64,000 nucleotides of DNA from Sunxiuqinia elliptica (GCF_900113005.1 NZ_FONW01000001.1:886996-950995); one strand, 5' to 3'; shown: positions 51,540-60,832, numbered from the stretch's first letter. Numbers and translations: made by a program. Notes: generated from the sequence alone by a model not told the origin.

Positions 51540-52541
51540 TTAAGCTTTTTTATAATTCGTTCTGACTTTCTCCATCAGTTTTTTGGTGGCCAGAATACCC
51601 TCTGTCTCGCTAAGCCCTTTTCCTTCGTACTCAATACCAATGTAGCCGTGGTAGCCGGCTTCCAGAACAATGCCAATCATTTTCTCGTAGTCCGTTTCAA
51701 CCACATTGCCATTTTCATCAAAGTCATTTGACTTAGCACTCACCGCTTTGGCAAATGGCATCAGTTCGGTTACCCCTTTGTAGCGGTCGTACCATTCTTC
51801 TTGCTCGTAGCTAATTCTGAAGTTGGCAAAATCAGGCAGTGTCCCTACCCGTGGATGATCGGTCATTTTCATGACGTCAACCAGCCAGCTGGCATCGCTG
51901 GAAAAGCCACCATGGTTTTCAACCAGAATATTGATGTTGGCTTTGTCTCCATATTCGCAGAGCAAGTGTAATCCATCTGCTGCTAATTTCTTCTGCTCTT
52001 CGTAGGTGCCTTGGCTACCAGCATTTACCCGAACCGAATGGCAACCTAGAGTGGCAGCGGCATCAATCCATTTTTTGTGATTTTCAAGTGTTTGAACACG
52101 TTCCTCTTTAGTTGGAGCTCCAACCAAACCTTCTGCGTCACACATAATCAGAAGTGATTTTACGCCAGCATCATCACAGGCTTTATTTAAATCACTGAGG
52201 TAGCTTGCATTTTTAGCTTTATCGAAAAAGCAGGTGTTGACATATTCAACAGCCTCGATCCCCATTTTGCGGGCAAAAGCCGGAAACTCAATATTTTTTA
52301 ACGAAGCACCTTTCTCAATGCTGGCAAAGTCGTTGCGCAGCATGTGCCCAAATTTTTCCCAACCAGCTTCCAGTGCTTTCCCAAAAATCATGTTGTGAAC
52401 AGACCATTCTGCCAAAGATATTTTGAAAAGTTCTTGCTCTTTGGATGTGGCACAAGAGATGGCAGAAGGAAGTAAAAGTGTTCCTGAGGCGGCTAAGGCT
52501 GAACGTTGTAGGAACGTGCGTCGGTTTAGTTTTGCTTTCAT
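51540..52541 (-). CDS. Sugar phosphate isomerase/epimerase-like TIM-barrel protein with Tat-type signal
   Basis: 333 residues from the ATG at 52541. The N-terminus KLNRRTFLQRSALAASGTLLLPSAISC has a twin-arginine motif and ends in a possible lipobox Cys. The catalytic domain is of the xylose isomerase-like AP endonuclease 2 fold: AVEYVNTCFF, DAGVKSLLIMCDAEG, SVRVNAGSQGTYEEQ, NILVENHGGFSSD and GYHGYIGIEYEGKGLSETEG with metal-binding Glu/His. Exported members are frequent in Bacteroidota near sugar catabolism genes. Substrate not known. A 275-base gap upstream holds no clear feature. Confidence 0.87.
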   Translation of the reverse strand: MKAKLNRRTFLQRSALAASGTLLLPSAISCATSKEQELFKISLAEWSVHNMIFGKALEAGWEKFGHMLRNDFASIEKGASLKNIEFPAFARKMGIEAVEYVNTCFFDKAKNASYLSDLNKACDDAGVKSLLIMCDAEGLVGAPTKEERVQTLENHKKWIDAAATLGCHSVRVNAGSQGTYEEQKKLAADGLHLLCEYGDKANINILVENHGGFSSDASWLVDVMKMTDHPRVGTLPDFANFRISYEQEEWYDRYKGVTELMPFAKAVSAKSNDFDENGNVVETDYEKMIGIVLEAGYHGYIGIEYEGKGLSETEGILATKKLMEKVRTNYKKA

Positions 52542-52816
52542 TTGATTCAATTTTTGTTGTGGATGTATAATTATTTTTTGTTGTTGAAGTTGTGGGATAA
52601 TGATTCAGGAATGTTTTAGGCTTAGTTTTTTTTATTGGCTTAGTTATTAAGGATTTGAAGCTAAAAATAGTAATTAAGTTTAATTCCTCAAACCCAAAGG
52701 TGTGAACTTGTGATTCATTGTTCGTATTTATTTTGTGCTTGTCGTTTTATTGACATTCAGTTGGTTTTGGACTAACTTGTAGAAAGACATTAAGCTATTA
52801 ACTTAAAAAATGAACT

Positions 52817-53635
52817 ATGGAGAATTATCAAAATTTGGTAGAAAAAGCGTATGAAATTGTATTGATATATGGACCCAAGGTATTGCTAGCCATTATTGTA
52901 CTTTTTGTTGGTTTATGGTTGATTAATCGGGCTACGCGTGTTTCCCGAAAAGTGATGGAAGCACGACAGGTCAATGTGTCGTTAATTGGGTTTGTAACAA
53001 GTTTAACCAATATTGGCTTGAAAGCCTTGCTGTTGATTAGTGTCGCTGGCATGGTTGGAATTCAGACCACCTCTTTTATTGCAGTTCTGGGGGCTGCAGG
53101 TTTAGCGATTGGCCTGGCACTTCAAGGAACACTGGCTAACTTTGCTGGCGGAGTGATGATCCTGATTTTTAAACCCTATAAAGTAGGTGATTTAATCAAA
53201 GCGCAGGGGCATCTTGGCGTTGTAAAAGAGGTTCACATCTTTGTAACCATTTTGTTGTCGCCTGAAAGTAAGACGATTATTATTCCGAATGGTGCGATTT
53301 CGAATGGAGATATTACTAACTATACAACTGAAGGGAAAATACGTGTCGATCTCACGTTTGGTATTTCGTACAATGCCAATATAAAACAGGCGAAGGAAGC
53401 TTTAATGAGCATTCTAACAAGTCATCCCAAAGTGTTGACAGATCCTGCTCCTTTTGTAGGAGTGAGTGCGTTGGCCGATAGTTCTGTTAATCTGGCGGTT
53501 CGTCCTTATGCTAAGCCTCAGGATTATTGGGCCGTTTACTTTGATGTTTATGAAAGTGGAAAAGAAGCGCTTGATAATGCTGGAATCAGTATTCCGTTCC
53601 CTCAAATGGATGTTCATTTAATGGACAAATCTTAA
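52817..53635 (+). CDS. mscS: Small mechanosensitive channel MscS
   Basis: 272 residues, close to the Escherichia coli MscS length. Three membrane helices: VLLAIIVLFVGLWLINRAT, TNIGLKALLLISVAGMVGI and the pore helix with IAVLGAAGLAIGLALQGTLANFAGG, followed by the beta domain IFKPYKVGDLIKAQGHLGVV and a conserved PNGAISNGDITNY motif. It opens on membrane tension to release solutes under osmotic downshock. No periplasmic extension. It is transcribed alone, ending 339 bases before trpE. Confidence 0.95.
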   Translation: MENYQNLVEKAYEIVLIYGPKVLLAIIVLFVGLWLINRATRVSRKVMEARQVNVSLIGFVTSLTNIGLKALLLISVAGMVGIQTTSFIAVLGAAGLAIGLALQGTLANFAGGVMILIFKPYKVGDLIKAQGHLGVVKEVHIFVTILLSPESKTIIIPNGAISNGDITNYTTEGKIRVDLTFGISYNANIKQAKEALMSILTSHPKVLTDPAPFVGVSALADSSVNLAVRPYAKPQDYWAVYFDVYESGKEALDNAGISIPFPQMDVHLMDKS

Positions 53636-53739
53636 AAGATTCTGTTTTTTTAGATTTGATTTCAAATTTTATTTGGTCTTTCAAATAAAAATTCATTTTT
53701 TTACACTTTCAAGTTCAAAAAAGATAAAGATATAAATAC

Positions 53740-53791
53740 AATATGGCTTCCGTGGTGGGGTCTTCTTCAAATAGAAGGTAATAGCCATATT
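53740..53791 (+). promoter_or_regulatory. 5' hairpin of the trp leader region
   Basis: AATATGGCT (53740-53748) pairs with AGCCATATT (53783-53791), a perfect 9-bp stem, with a minor inner stem CTTC/GAAG (53765-53777). It precedes the leader peptide and could be a 5' stabiliser or a pause element if the transcript starts upstream. No exact Bacteroidota promoter was found just before it; TTTTACACTTTC at about 53699 is a possible imperfect one. Confidence 0.5.
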
Positions 53792-53814
53792 GGTATTTTT
53801 AAGAAAATATAGCA

Positions 53815-53883
53815 ATGAAACAGATCATGTTTAATTTTTGGTGGTGGCGCAACAACTTTTCACAATACCGTGGAGAGAGGTAG
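53815..53883 (+). CDS. trpL: trp operon leader peptide with three tandem Trp codons
   Basis: ATG at 53815, 22 codons, TAG at 53881. The peptide begins MKQIMFNFWWWRNN; TGG TGG TGG lies at 53839-53847. A Trp triplet is far above chance in a short reading frame placed 160 bases upstream of trpE and 25 bases before an intrinsic terminator. In classical attenuation a ribosome stalled at these codons when charged tRNA-Trp is scarce lets the downstream RNA fold into an antiterminator. No Shine-Dalgarno is seen, normal in this phylum. Confidence 0.88.
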   Translation: MKQIMFNFWWWRNNFSQYRGER

Positions 53884-53907
53884 CTTTCATGTCAAAAAAT
53901 GATCGAA

Positions 53908-53944
53908 GGAGCGGCTTATCGGAACACGGTAAGCCGCTTTTTTT
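53908..53944 (+). terminator. trp attenuator terminator
   Basis: GCGGCTTATC (53911-53920) pairs with GGTAAGCCGC (53928-53937), one G-U pair, loop GGAACAC, followed by seven T. It sits between the leader peptide and trpE, so it must be conditional. A competing antiterminator would have to use bases 53848-53905; I could only find short matches (for example TCAT/ATGA with CTT/AAG around 53884-53908), so the alternative fold needs computation. Confidence 0.88.
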
Positions 53945-53974
53945 ATGTCGAAAATTTAAAACGAAATCAATACA

Positions 53975-55381
53975 ATGAAGCCAATCAATGTCCAAGTCAA
54001 TGTTCGCAAAATACTAGCTGATACGCTTACTCCGGTTAGTGTTTATTTGAAATTCAGAGAGTTATTTCCGAACTCCATTCTGTTGGAGAGTTCTGATTAT
54101 CATGGTAATGAAAATGCCTATTCCTTTATTTGTATTAAGCCTTTAGCCTGCTTTACGGCTGATCAGGGGGTAATTACCACTGAGCTACAGGGGAAGCAGT
54201 TGGCGCAAAAGGAAGTTGCCGATCATCATACTGTGGCTGTAGAGCTGGAATCATTTTTTAAGTCTTTTCAGTTGACGGGTGATGTTGAGGAAGCTCCGGC
54301 TAATGGCTTGTTTGGCTACCTGACCTTCGACTCAATCCAATATTTTGAGAAGATTGACATTACGGCAACTCGTCATGAAGCCTATGCAATTCCTGAAGCA
54401 AAGTATTGTTTCTACAAATATATTTTGGCAATCGACCATTCGAAAGATATGATTTCGCTGATTGAGAACCTCCCGGAAGGGGAGCCTGCTGAAATGGGAC
54501 AGATTAGTTCGTTGTTGAAAAACCTGTCGTTTCCGGATACTCATTTTGATTTGGTTGGCGAGGAGCGTTCGAATATTACCGATGAAGCTTATCGTCAAAT
54601 GGTAACCAAAGGGAAAGAGCATTGTTTCCGCGGCGATGTGTTTCAGATTGTGCTTTCACGACAATTTGCCCAACAATATAAAGGCGATGAATTCAACGTG
54701 TACCGGGCTTTACGGTCAGTTAATCCATCGCCTTACTTATTTTTCTTCGACTATGGCGATTTCCGGATTTTTGGATCGAGTCCTGAAGCACAGCTGCGGA
54801 TTAAGGATGGACGCGCTATTATTAATCCCATTGCTGGAACTTTCCGCCGTACGGGAAATGATGAGCAGGATCGGGTGTTGGCTGAAAAGTTGTGTGCTGA
54901 TCCAAAAGAAAATGCTGAGCATGTGATGTTGGTTGACCTGGCTCGTAACGATTTGAGTCGTAATGCAGCTGAAGTGGTGGTGGACAGTTATCGGGAAGTG
55001 CAGTATTTTTCGCATGTGATTCACCTGGTGTCAGAAGTGTCTGGAAAGTTGCCGAAAGAAGCAAACATGGTGTCGGTTTTGGGTGATTCGTTTCCGGCAG
55101 GAACACTGTCTGGAGCACCAAAGCACATGGCCATGCAGTTGATTGATCGCTACGAGAACCAGCGACGCAGCTACTATGGTGGAGCAATTGGTTTTCTTGG
55201 ATTTGACAACAGTCTGAATCATGCCATTATGATTCGCTCTTTCCTGAGTAAGGGCAAAACCTTATACTATCAGGCGGGAGCAGGCGTGGTGGCCGATTCT
55301 GTTGAGGAGAATGAGTTGCAGGAGGTAAATAACAAGCTGGCTGCATTGAAAAAGGCGATTGAGTTGGCCCGGGAAATTTGA
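53975..55381 (+). CDS. trpE: Anthranilate synthase component I (TrpE)
   Basis: 468 residues. Converts chorismate and ammonia to anthranilate. LLESSDYHGNENAY near the N-terminus is the LLESxx motif that binds Trp for feedback inhibition. Chorismate-site motifs: FRGDVFQIVLSRQF, PSPYLFFFDYGDFRIFGSSPE, NPIAGTFRRTGNDEQD, HVMLVDLARNDLSR and FPAGTLSGAPK. The presence of the feedback motif and separate TrpG marks it as TrpE rather than PabB. It follows the attenuator by 30 bases and ends 24 bases before trpG's likely start. Confidence 0.97.
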   Translation: MKPINVQVNVRKILADTLTPVSVYLKFRELFPNSILLESSDYHGNENAYSFICIKPLACFTADQGVITTELQGKQLAQKEVADHHTVAVELESFFKSFQLTGDVEEAPANGLFGYLTFDSIQYFEKIDITATRHEAYAIPEAKYCFYKYILAIDHSKDMISLIENLPEGEPAEMGQISSLLKNLSFPDTHFDLVGEERSNITDEAYRQMVTKGKEHCFRGDVFQIVLSRQFAQQYKGDEFNVYRALRSVNPSPYLFFFDYGDFRIFGSSPEAQLRIKDGRAIINPIAGTFRRTGNDEQDRVLAEKLCADPKENAEHVMLVDLARNDLSRNAAEVVVDSYREVQYFSHVIHLVSEVSGKLPKEANMVSVLGDSFPAGTLSGAPKHMAMQLIDRYENQRRSYYGGAIGFLGFDNSLNHAIMIRSFLSKGKTLYYQAGAGVVADSVEENELQEVNNKLAALKKAIELAREI

Positions 55382-55404
55382 TCAGAGAAAGGTATTGTGA
55401 AATC

Positions 55405-55995
55405 ATGAAAGCAAATTCAAAACAAATGAAGATAGTCGTTATCGATAATTACGATTCATTCACCTATAACTTGGTGCATGCAATTAAAAAAGTTTCGGGT
55501 CAACCGGTTGATGTGATCCGAAATGATGAACTGGAGTTGAGCGACCTGGAAAAGTACGATAAGATTGTGCTGTCTCCGGGGCCTGGTATCCCTGAAGAAG
55601 CTGGCTTGTTGTTGCCTATTATTCGTGAGTTTGGATCGCGCAAAAGTATGCTTGGCGTATGTCTTGGTCATCAGGCTATCGCAGAGGCTTTTGGTGGGCA
55701 CCTGAGTAATATGAACCGGGTGCTCCATGGAATTGCGACTCCGGTAAAGCAAGTTGCTGCTGACCCTGTTCTTTTTGAAGGACTTCCAACTGAATTTGAA
55801 GCAGGACGTTACCATAGTTGGTTGGTTGATCAGGAAGATTTGCCAGCTTGCTTTACCGTAACAAGCATGGATGAGCATGGAATGATCATGTCGATGAAAC
55901 ACAAAGACTATGATTTGAGAGGAGTTCAGTTTCATCCTGAATCGGTGTTGACTCCCCTGGGAGAAAAGATGATTGAAAACTGGTTGAAAGTGTAG
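55405..55995 (+). CDS. trpG: Anthranilate synthase component II, glutamine amidotransferase (TrpG)
   Basis: 196 residues from the ATG at 55405; another ATG at 55426 (MKIVVIDNYDSFTYNLVH) gives the most family-typical start, and a TTG at 55378 would overlap trpE. Class I glutamine amidotransferase: the nucleophile is in LGVCLGHQAIAEAFGG, the oxyanion turn SPGPGIPEEAG, and the His-Glu pair in GVQFHPESVLTP. Supplies ammonia to TrpE. It is unfused to trpD, unlike in enteric bacteria. Confidence 0.95.
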   Translation: MKANSKQMKIVVIDNYDSFTYNLVHAIKKVSGQPVDVIRNDELELSDLEKYDKIVLSPGPGIPEEAGLLLPIIREFGSRKSMLGVCLGHQAIAEAFGGHLSNMNRVLHGIATPVKQVAADPVLFEGLPTEFEAGRYHSWLVDQEDLPACFTVTSMDEHGMIMSMKHKDYDLRGVQFHPESVLTPLGEKMIENWLKV

Positions 55996-56040
55996 TTTAG
56001 AAAAATTGAAATGTAACCCCCCGAAAATCAGAATTAAAAG

Positions 56041-57033
56041 ATGAAGAAGACGCTTGACTATTTATTTGAAGGAAACAGTTTGAGCCAATTGCAGGCTGAA
56101 GAAGTATTAACCCGGATTGGAGAAGGACAGTATTCTGAGGCTGAGATTGCTTCGTTTTTAACGGTTTATCGTATGCGTCCAATAAAGGCAGAAGAAATGA
56201 CTGGTTTTCGGCAAGCCTTGCTGAATTTGTGCGTGGCTGTTGATCTATCAGACTACAATAGCATTGATGTTGTAGGCACAGGAGGTGATGGTAAGAATAC
56301 ATTCAATATTTCAACTTTAAGCTGTTTTATAATAGCCGGAGCGGGTTATAAGGTGACCAAACACGGAAACTATGGTTTGTCATCGGTAAGTGGTGCCTCC
56401 AATATGTTTGAGTATTTTGGCTACCATTTTAGTAACGATACTGATAAGCTGAGACGCGAGCTTGACGAAGCTGGGATTTGTTTTTTTCATGCGCCACTTT
56501 TTCATCCGGCCATGAAACATGTGGGGCCGGTTCGTCGTGCGTTGAAGGTGAGAACTTTGTTTAATTTGATGGGGCCATTGATTAACCCAGCTTCACCGAA
56601 GAATCAATTGGTAGGTGTTTCCAACCTGACAATTATGGATTTGTATGATCAGGTTTTTCAGGAGAGCATGCAAAATTACCTGATTGTTTATAGTTTGGAT
56701 GGCTATGATGAAGTGTCTTTAACGGGGCCAACACAATACATTTCAAATCAGGAAAAGGCCGTGTTGTCTCCTGATGACTTTGGCTTGTCGAAGCATGATC
56801 CGATAGAACTGTCAGGTGGGAAATCGGTAGATGATGCAGCCAAGATTTTCTTGAATGTGTTGGAAGGAAAAGGAACCTTAGCACAGCAAGAAGTTGGCAT
56901 TGCCAACGCAGCCCTTGGAATTAAATGCATGTATCCGGAGCGTAGTTTGGCTGACTGTGTAGCTGAAGCGAGTGAGTCTTTGCGGGGAGGAAAAGCTCTA
57001 AAGGTCTTTCGTAAGTTGATCGCAGGGCATTAA
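56041..57033 (+). CDS. trpD: Anthranilate phosphoribosyltransferase (TrpD)
   Basis: 330 residues. Transfers phosphoribose from PRPP to anthranilate. The PRPP loop is VVGTGGDGKNTFNIST and the anthranilate/PRPP region is KHGNYGLSSVSGASNMFEYFG; VRTLFNLMGPLINPASPKNQLVGV follows, and the domain ends with a Gly-rich helix. The usual KHGNRAVSS motif reads KHGNYGLSS, a change of Arg-Ala-Val that is worth noting but keeps the Ser residues. Starts 45 bases after trpG. Confidence 0.96.
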   Translation: MKKTLDYLFEGNSLSQLQAEEVLTRIGEGQYSEAEIASFLTVYRMRPIKAEEMTGFRQALLNLCVAVDLSDYNSIDVVGTGGDGKNTFNISTLSCFIIAGAGYKVTKHGNYGLSSVSGASNMFEYFGYHFSNDTDKLRRELDEAGICFFHAPLFHPAMKHVGPVRRALKVRTLFNLMGPLINPASPKNQLVGVSNLTIMDLYDQVFQESMQNYLIVYSLDGYDEVSLTGPTQYISNQEKAVLSPDDFGLSKHDPIELSGGKSVDDAAKIFLNVLEGKGTLAQQEVGIANAALGIKCMYPERSLADCVAEASESLRGGKALKVFRKLIAGH

Positions 57034-57070
57034 CAGATCAGTAGAACAAACAATCAAATAGATTAAGACA

Positions 57071-57859
57071 ATGACCATATTAGATGAAATAAATAACAAT
57101 AAACGGCGAGAAGTTGCAGAGGCAAAAAAGCTGGTAAGCTTGGAGCAACTAAAGTTTTCGCCATTCTTTAAGCGGAAGATAAACTCATTGAAAACTACCC
57201 TGAAAGCAGCAGGCGCTTCTGGAATTATTGCCGAGTACAAAACAAAATCACCATCCAAAGGCGTGATCAATGAGCAAGCGGAGGTGGTTGAGGTGAGTTC
57301 GGCTTATACCGCTGCCGGGGTTTCGGGTATTTCAATATTAACCGATCGCCAATATTTTGGTGGTGCTTTCGAAGATTTGGCAAAGGCTCGATCAGCCAAT
57401 CCAACGACTCCAATCTTACGAAAAGATTTTATGCTTGATCCTTATCAAGTTTATGAAGCCAAAGCTCATGGTGCTGACCTGATTTTGTTGATTGCGGCCA
57501 GTTTGAGCAAAGAGGAAATGCTGGAGTTAAGCGAAACAGCCAAGGAGCTGGACTTGGAGGTTTTAGTAGAAGTTCATACCGAAGAGGAAATCGAAAAACT
57601 GAATTCCTTGGTGGATATCGTGGGAGTTAACAATCGGAATCTGAAGACTTTTGAAGTTGATTTGGAAACCTCGGTGAAGTTGGGGAGCTTGTTGCCTCAG
57701 GATATGGTCCGAATTTCGGAGAGTGGCTTGTCATCGGTCGAAAACATTCATTATCTGTGCCAAGCTGGTTTCGATGGTTTTCTGATGGGGGAGAACTTCA
57801 TGAAAACAGAGAATCCCGGGCAAGCTTGTAAAGAATTCATCGAATTGTTGCGAAAATGA
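57071..57859 (+). CDS. trpC: Indole-3-glycerol phosphate synthase (TrpC)
   Basis: 262 residues, unfused to TrpF. TIM barrel that closes and decarboxylates CdRP to indole-3-glycerol phosphate. Catalytic Lys in IIAEYKTKSPSKG and in LRKDFMLDPYQVYEAKAHGAD; phosphate-binding DIVGVNNRNLKTFEVD and RISESGLSSVEN at the C-terminal half. Its final ATGA overlaps the trpF start by four bases, indicating translational coupling. Confidence 0.97.
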   Translation: MTILDEINNNKRREVAEAKKLVSLEQLKFSPFFKRKINSLKTTLKAAGASGIIAEYKTKSPSKGVINEQAEVVEVSSAYTAAGVSGISILTDRQYFGGAFEDLAKARSANPTTPILRKDFMLDPYQVYEAKAHGADLILLIAASLSKEEMLELSETAKELDLEVLVEVHTEEEIEKLNSLVDIVGVNNRNLKTFEVDLETSVKLGSLLPQDMVRISESGLSSVENIHYLCQAGFDGFLMGENFMKTENPGQACKEFIELLRK

Positions 57860-58491
57860 AAAGGCCATTGAAGATAAAAGTTTGTGGTATGCGGCAGTCG
57901 GATAATATCCGTGGCGTGTTGGCTGCAGAGCCTGACTTTATTGGTTATATCTTTTATCCAAAGTCGAAGCGGTATGTTGGCGAAAATCCAACAATGGAGA
58001 TTTTTGATCTGGTTCCGGAGTCGACTCAAAAAGTAGCTGTTTTCGTGAATGAAACAGTTGAGCAAGTGCAGCGTATTTGTAAGCAATTTACGATTGCTTT
58101 TGCCCAGTTGCACGGTAATGAAAGTCCGGAATATTGCCGGCAAATCAAGCATGCTGGAATTCGGGTAATTAAAGCTTTTGCGGTTGACCAAAACTTCGAT
58201 TTTAAAAGCTTGAATGCCTATCAAACAGAGGTTGACTACTTTCTTTTTGATACAAAAGGGAAGTTGCCTGGAGGCACAGGGCTAAAGTTTGACTGGAGTG
58301 TGCTTGAGAATTACCAGCTGTCGGTTCCATTTTTACTCAGTGGAGGAATTGGGCCGGACGATGAAGCTGCCTTGAATGCGTTTGCGCATGAGCAGCTTGT
58401 AGGTTTGGATATTAACAGTGGCTTTGAGCTTGAGCCGGCTTTGAAAGATGAGCAGAAAGTAAAAGCTTTTGTCGAAGCGATTAGGTCGTGA
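57856..58491 (+). CDS. trpF: Phosphoribosylanthranilate isomerase (TrpF)
   Basis: 211 residues. Catalytic Cys in IKVCGMRQSDNIRGV; phosphate-site FIGYIFYPKSKRYV, VAVFVNETVEQVQ and the C-terminal LSGGIGPDDEAAL and GLDINSGFELEP. Performs the Amadori rearrangement of phosphoribosylanthranilate. The start overlaps trpC by four bases (ATGA), and it ends 32 bases before trpB. Confidence 0.96.
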   Translation: MKRPLKIKVCGMRQSDNIRGVLAAEPDFIGYIFYPKSKRYVGENPTMEIFDLVPESTQKVAVFVNETVEQVQRICKQFTIAFAQLHGNESPEYCRQIKHAGIRVIKAFAVDQNFDFKSLNAYQTEVDYFLFDTKGKLPGGTGLKFDWSVLENYQLSVPFLLSGGIGPDDEAALNAFAHEQLVGLDINSGFELEPALKDEQKVKAFVEAIRS

Positions 58492-58523
58492 ATAAATCAG
58501 AATAAAAAGAAAAAAATATACAG

Positions 58524-59705
58524 ATGAAGTACCAAGTTGATAAAAAAGGTTATTATGGCGAGTTTGGCGGCGCTTTTATTCCTGAAATGATGCACCCCAA
58601 TATTGAAGAATTGCAACAAAAATACATGGAAGTGATTAACTCATACAACTTCCGGCAAGACTTCATTCAGTTGTTAAAACACTATGTCGGGCGTCCATCG
58701 CCTTTGTATTTGGCCAAAAGACTTTCAGAAAAATACGGATCAGATATTTACCTGAAACGTGAAGACTTGAACCACACCGGATCGCATAAGGTAAACAATA
58801 CCATTGGGCAAATTTTGCTGGCCAAAGCTTTGGGTAAAAAGCGAATTATTGCAGAAACCGGAGCAGGACAGCACGGCGTGGCTACGGCTACAGTTTGTGC
58901 CTTGATGGGGATGAAATGCGTGGTTTACATGGGGGCATTGGATGTTGAACGCCAAGCTCCGAATGTGAAGAAAATGCGCATGCTGGGAGCTGAAGTTATT
59001 CCGGCTGTTTCCGGCAACCAGACCCTGAAAGATGCAACGAATGAAGCAATGCGCGATTGGATTCGGAATCCGGTGGATACCCATTACATTATCGGCTCGG
59101 TAGTTGGGCCGCACCCATACCCGGATATGGTGACTCAGTTTCAGGCGGTCATCAGCGAAGAGATTAAGATGCAGTTGGACGAGCATATTGGTCGGGAGTA
59201 TCCTACTCGTGTCATTGCCTGTGTTGGTGGTGGAAGTAATGCTGCCGGAGCATTTTATCACTTTTTGGAAAACGAAGAGGTTGAGTTGATTGGAGTTGAG
59301 GCTGCCGGAAAGGGAGTTGATACCAGTGAAACCGCTGCTACCTTGACTCTGGGGAATGTTGGTGTTCTGCACAGCTCGCGTTCAATGTTGATGCAAACCG
59401 ATGATGGTCAAATTGTTGAGCCCTATTCAATTTCAGCCGGATTGGACTATCCTGGTATTGGACCCTTGCATGCGCACTTATGCAAAACGCACCGAGCCAA
59501 ATACTTGTGGGCTACTGACCAGGAAGTTTTAGATGCAGCTTTGGAGTTGACTCAGTTAGAAGGAATTATTCCAGCTTTGGAGTCGGCTCATGCTTTGGCA
59601 GCTTTGAAAAAAATTGAACTGAAGCCTACAGATGTGACAGTGATCAACCTGTCTGGTCGTGGAGATAAAGACATGGAAACTTATTTAAGTCATTTTGGCT
59701 ATTGA
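58524..59705 (+). CDS. trpB: Tryptophan synthase beta chain (TrpB)
   Basis: 393 residues, the TrpB1 type. The PLP Lys is in NHTGSHKVNNTIGQIL; ETGAGQHGVATATVCALMG, CVGGGSNAAGAFYHF and the C-terminal NLSGRGDKDM bind PLP phosphate and substrate. The start YGEFGGAFIPEMMHPNIEEL is normal. Condenses indole with serine. It is separated from trpA by 124 bases, which is longer than the other gaps in the operon and holds no recognisable element. Confidence 0.98.
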   Translation: MKYQVDKKGYYGEFGGAFIPEMMHPNIEELQQKYMEVINSYNFRQDFIQLLKHYVGRPSPLYLAKRLSEKYGSDIYLKREDLNHTGSHKVNNTIGQILLAKALGKKRIIAETGAGQHGVATATVCALMGMKCVVYMGALDVERQAPNVKKMRMLGAEVIPAVSGNQTLKDATNEAMRDWIRNPVDTHYIIGSVVGPHPYPDMVTQFQAVISEEIKMQLDEHIGREYPTRVIACVGGGSNAAGAFYHFLENEEVELIGVEAAGKGVDTSETAATLTLGNVGVLHSSRSMLMQTDDGQIVEPYSISAGLDYPGIGPLHAHLCKTHRAKYLWATDQEVLDAALELTQLEGIIPALESAHALAALKKIELKPTDVTVINLSGRGDKDMETYLSHFGY

Positions 59706-59829
59706 AATTGGAGATTAGAATTAAGAACCAAGACAATAGATTTTCAGATGCTCGGATTTTCGAACAATCTCAAACTCTTTCAAATAACTATAGCGCTTTA
59801 GGCACTTCGAACTTTAAACTAAATAAGCA

Positions 59830-60618
59830 ATGAGCACACAAAATAGAATTAACCAGCTTTTTGAGAAGAAGCAAAACAATATCTTTTCAGTTTACTTTAC
59901 GGCCGGTTACCCCGATTTGAATGATACGGTTCCGACAATTCAATTGCTTGAGCAGAATGGAGCTGATTTAATCGAAATTGGGATGCCTTTTTCTGATCCG
60001 GTAGCTGATGGGCCTGTCATTCAGCAAAGCAGCACGGTTGCTCTTAAAAACGGAATGAGCATTAAAAAACTGTTTGAACAGTTGGAAAACATTCGCGAGT
60101 CGGTCAATATCCCGCTTATTTTGATGGGCTATGTAAATCCGGTGATGCAATATGGTGTTGAGGCGTTTTGCCAGAAATGTCAGGAGGTGGGTATTGATGG
60201 TTTAATCATTCCTGATCTTCCTTTAAATGTATACCAGGAGGAGTATCAGACACTTTTTGAAAAATATGGGTTGCATAACATTTTGTTGATTACGCCGCAG
60301 ACCTCTGACGAACGAATTCAGGAGATTGATAATGCATCTAGTGGTTTTATTTATATGGTATCCAGTTCATCGACAACCGGAATAAAAAATAAAGCATCCG
60401 ATTTTCATGTTGATTATTTTGAGCGAGTCAATCAGCTGAGTTTAAAAAATCCACGTTTGATTGGTTTCGGAATTTCGAATCGCGAAACCTTCGATAATGC
60501 CTGTAAATACGCGGCTGGAGCTATTATCGGTAGTGCATTTGTAAAAGCCCTTGATCAAAAGCTAACATTGGAAGAACGGATTTCAGGTTTTGTTAAAACT
60601 GTTGTAAGCCCGGCATAA
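59830..60618 (+). CDS. trpA: Tryptophan synthase alpha chain (TrpA)
   Basis: 262 residues. Cleaves indole-3-glycerol phosphate and passes indole to TrpB. Active-site Glu in ADLIEIGMPFSDPVADGP and Asp in the same stretch; the loop VSSSSTTGIK; phosphate-binding GFGISNRETF and GAIIGSAFVK. Slightly short of the enteric enzyme but complete. It completes the pathway order E-G-D-C-F-B-A. No clear terminator follows; 60619-60832 is AT-rich with no recognised feature. Confidence 0.96.
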   Translation: MSTQNRINQLFEKKQNNIFSVYFTAGYPDLNDTVPTIQLLEQNGADLIEIGMPFSDPVADGPVIQQSSTVALKNGMSIKKLFEQLENIRESVNIPLILMGYVNPVMQYGVEAFCQKCQEVGIDGLIIPDLPLNVYQEEYQTLFEKYGLHNILLITPQTSDERIQEIDNASSGFIYMVSSSSTTGIKNKASDFHVDYFERVNQLSLKNPRLIGFGISNRETFDNACKYAAGAIIGSAFVKALDQKLTLEERISGFVKTVVSPA

Positions 60619-60832
60619 CGAGAATCGGTTTTATTTGTGTTGCGATCGCGTTTGTTAATGTTATAAAACAAGTTTCTAAACAAGCTGAATGAGCCTGCTG
60701 GCTCTCAGTGTATTAATTGACTTAATCTTATTTCGTGATGTTAAATTCTGTTAATTGCTATTCTACGACATACCAAAATCGTACTTGTTTTGTTATCTTA
60801 ATACAAGTAATTAATAAAAACGTTCTAATGCT

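Noticed and set aside
53743-53781. 12-codon ORF before the trp leader
   Set aside because: It starts ATGGCTTCC and has no Trp codons; it lies in the first hairpin and looks coincidental.
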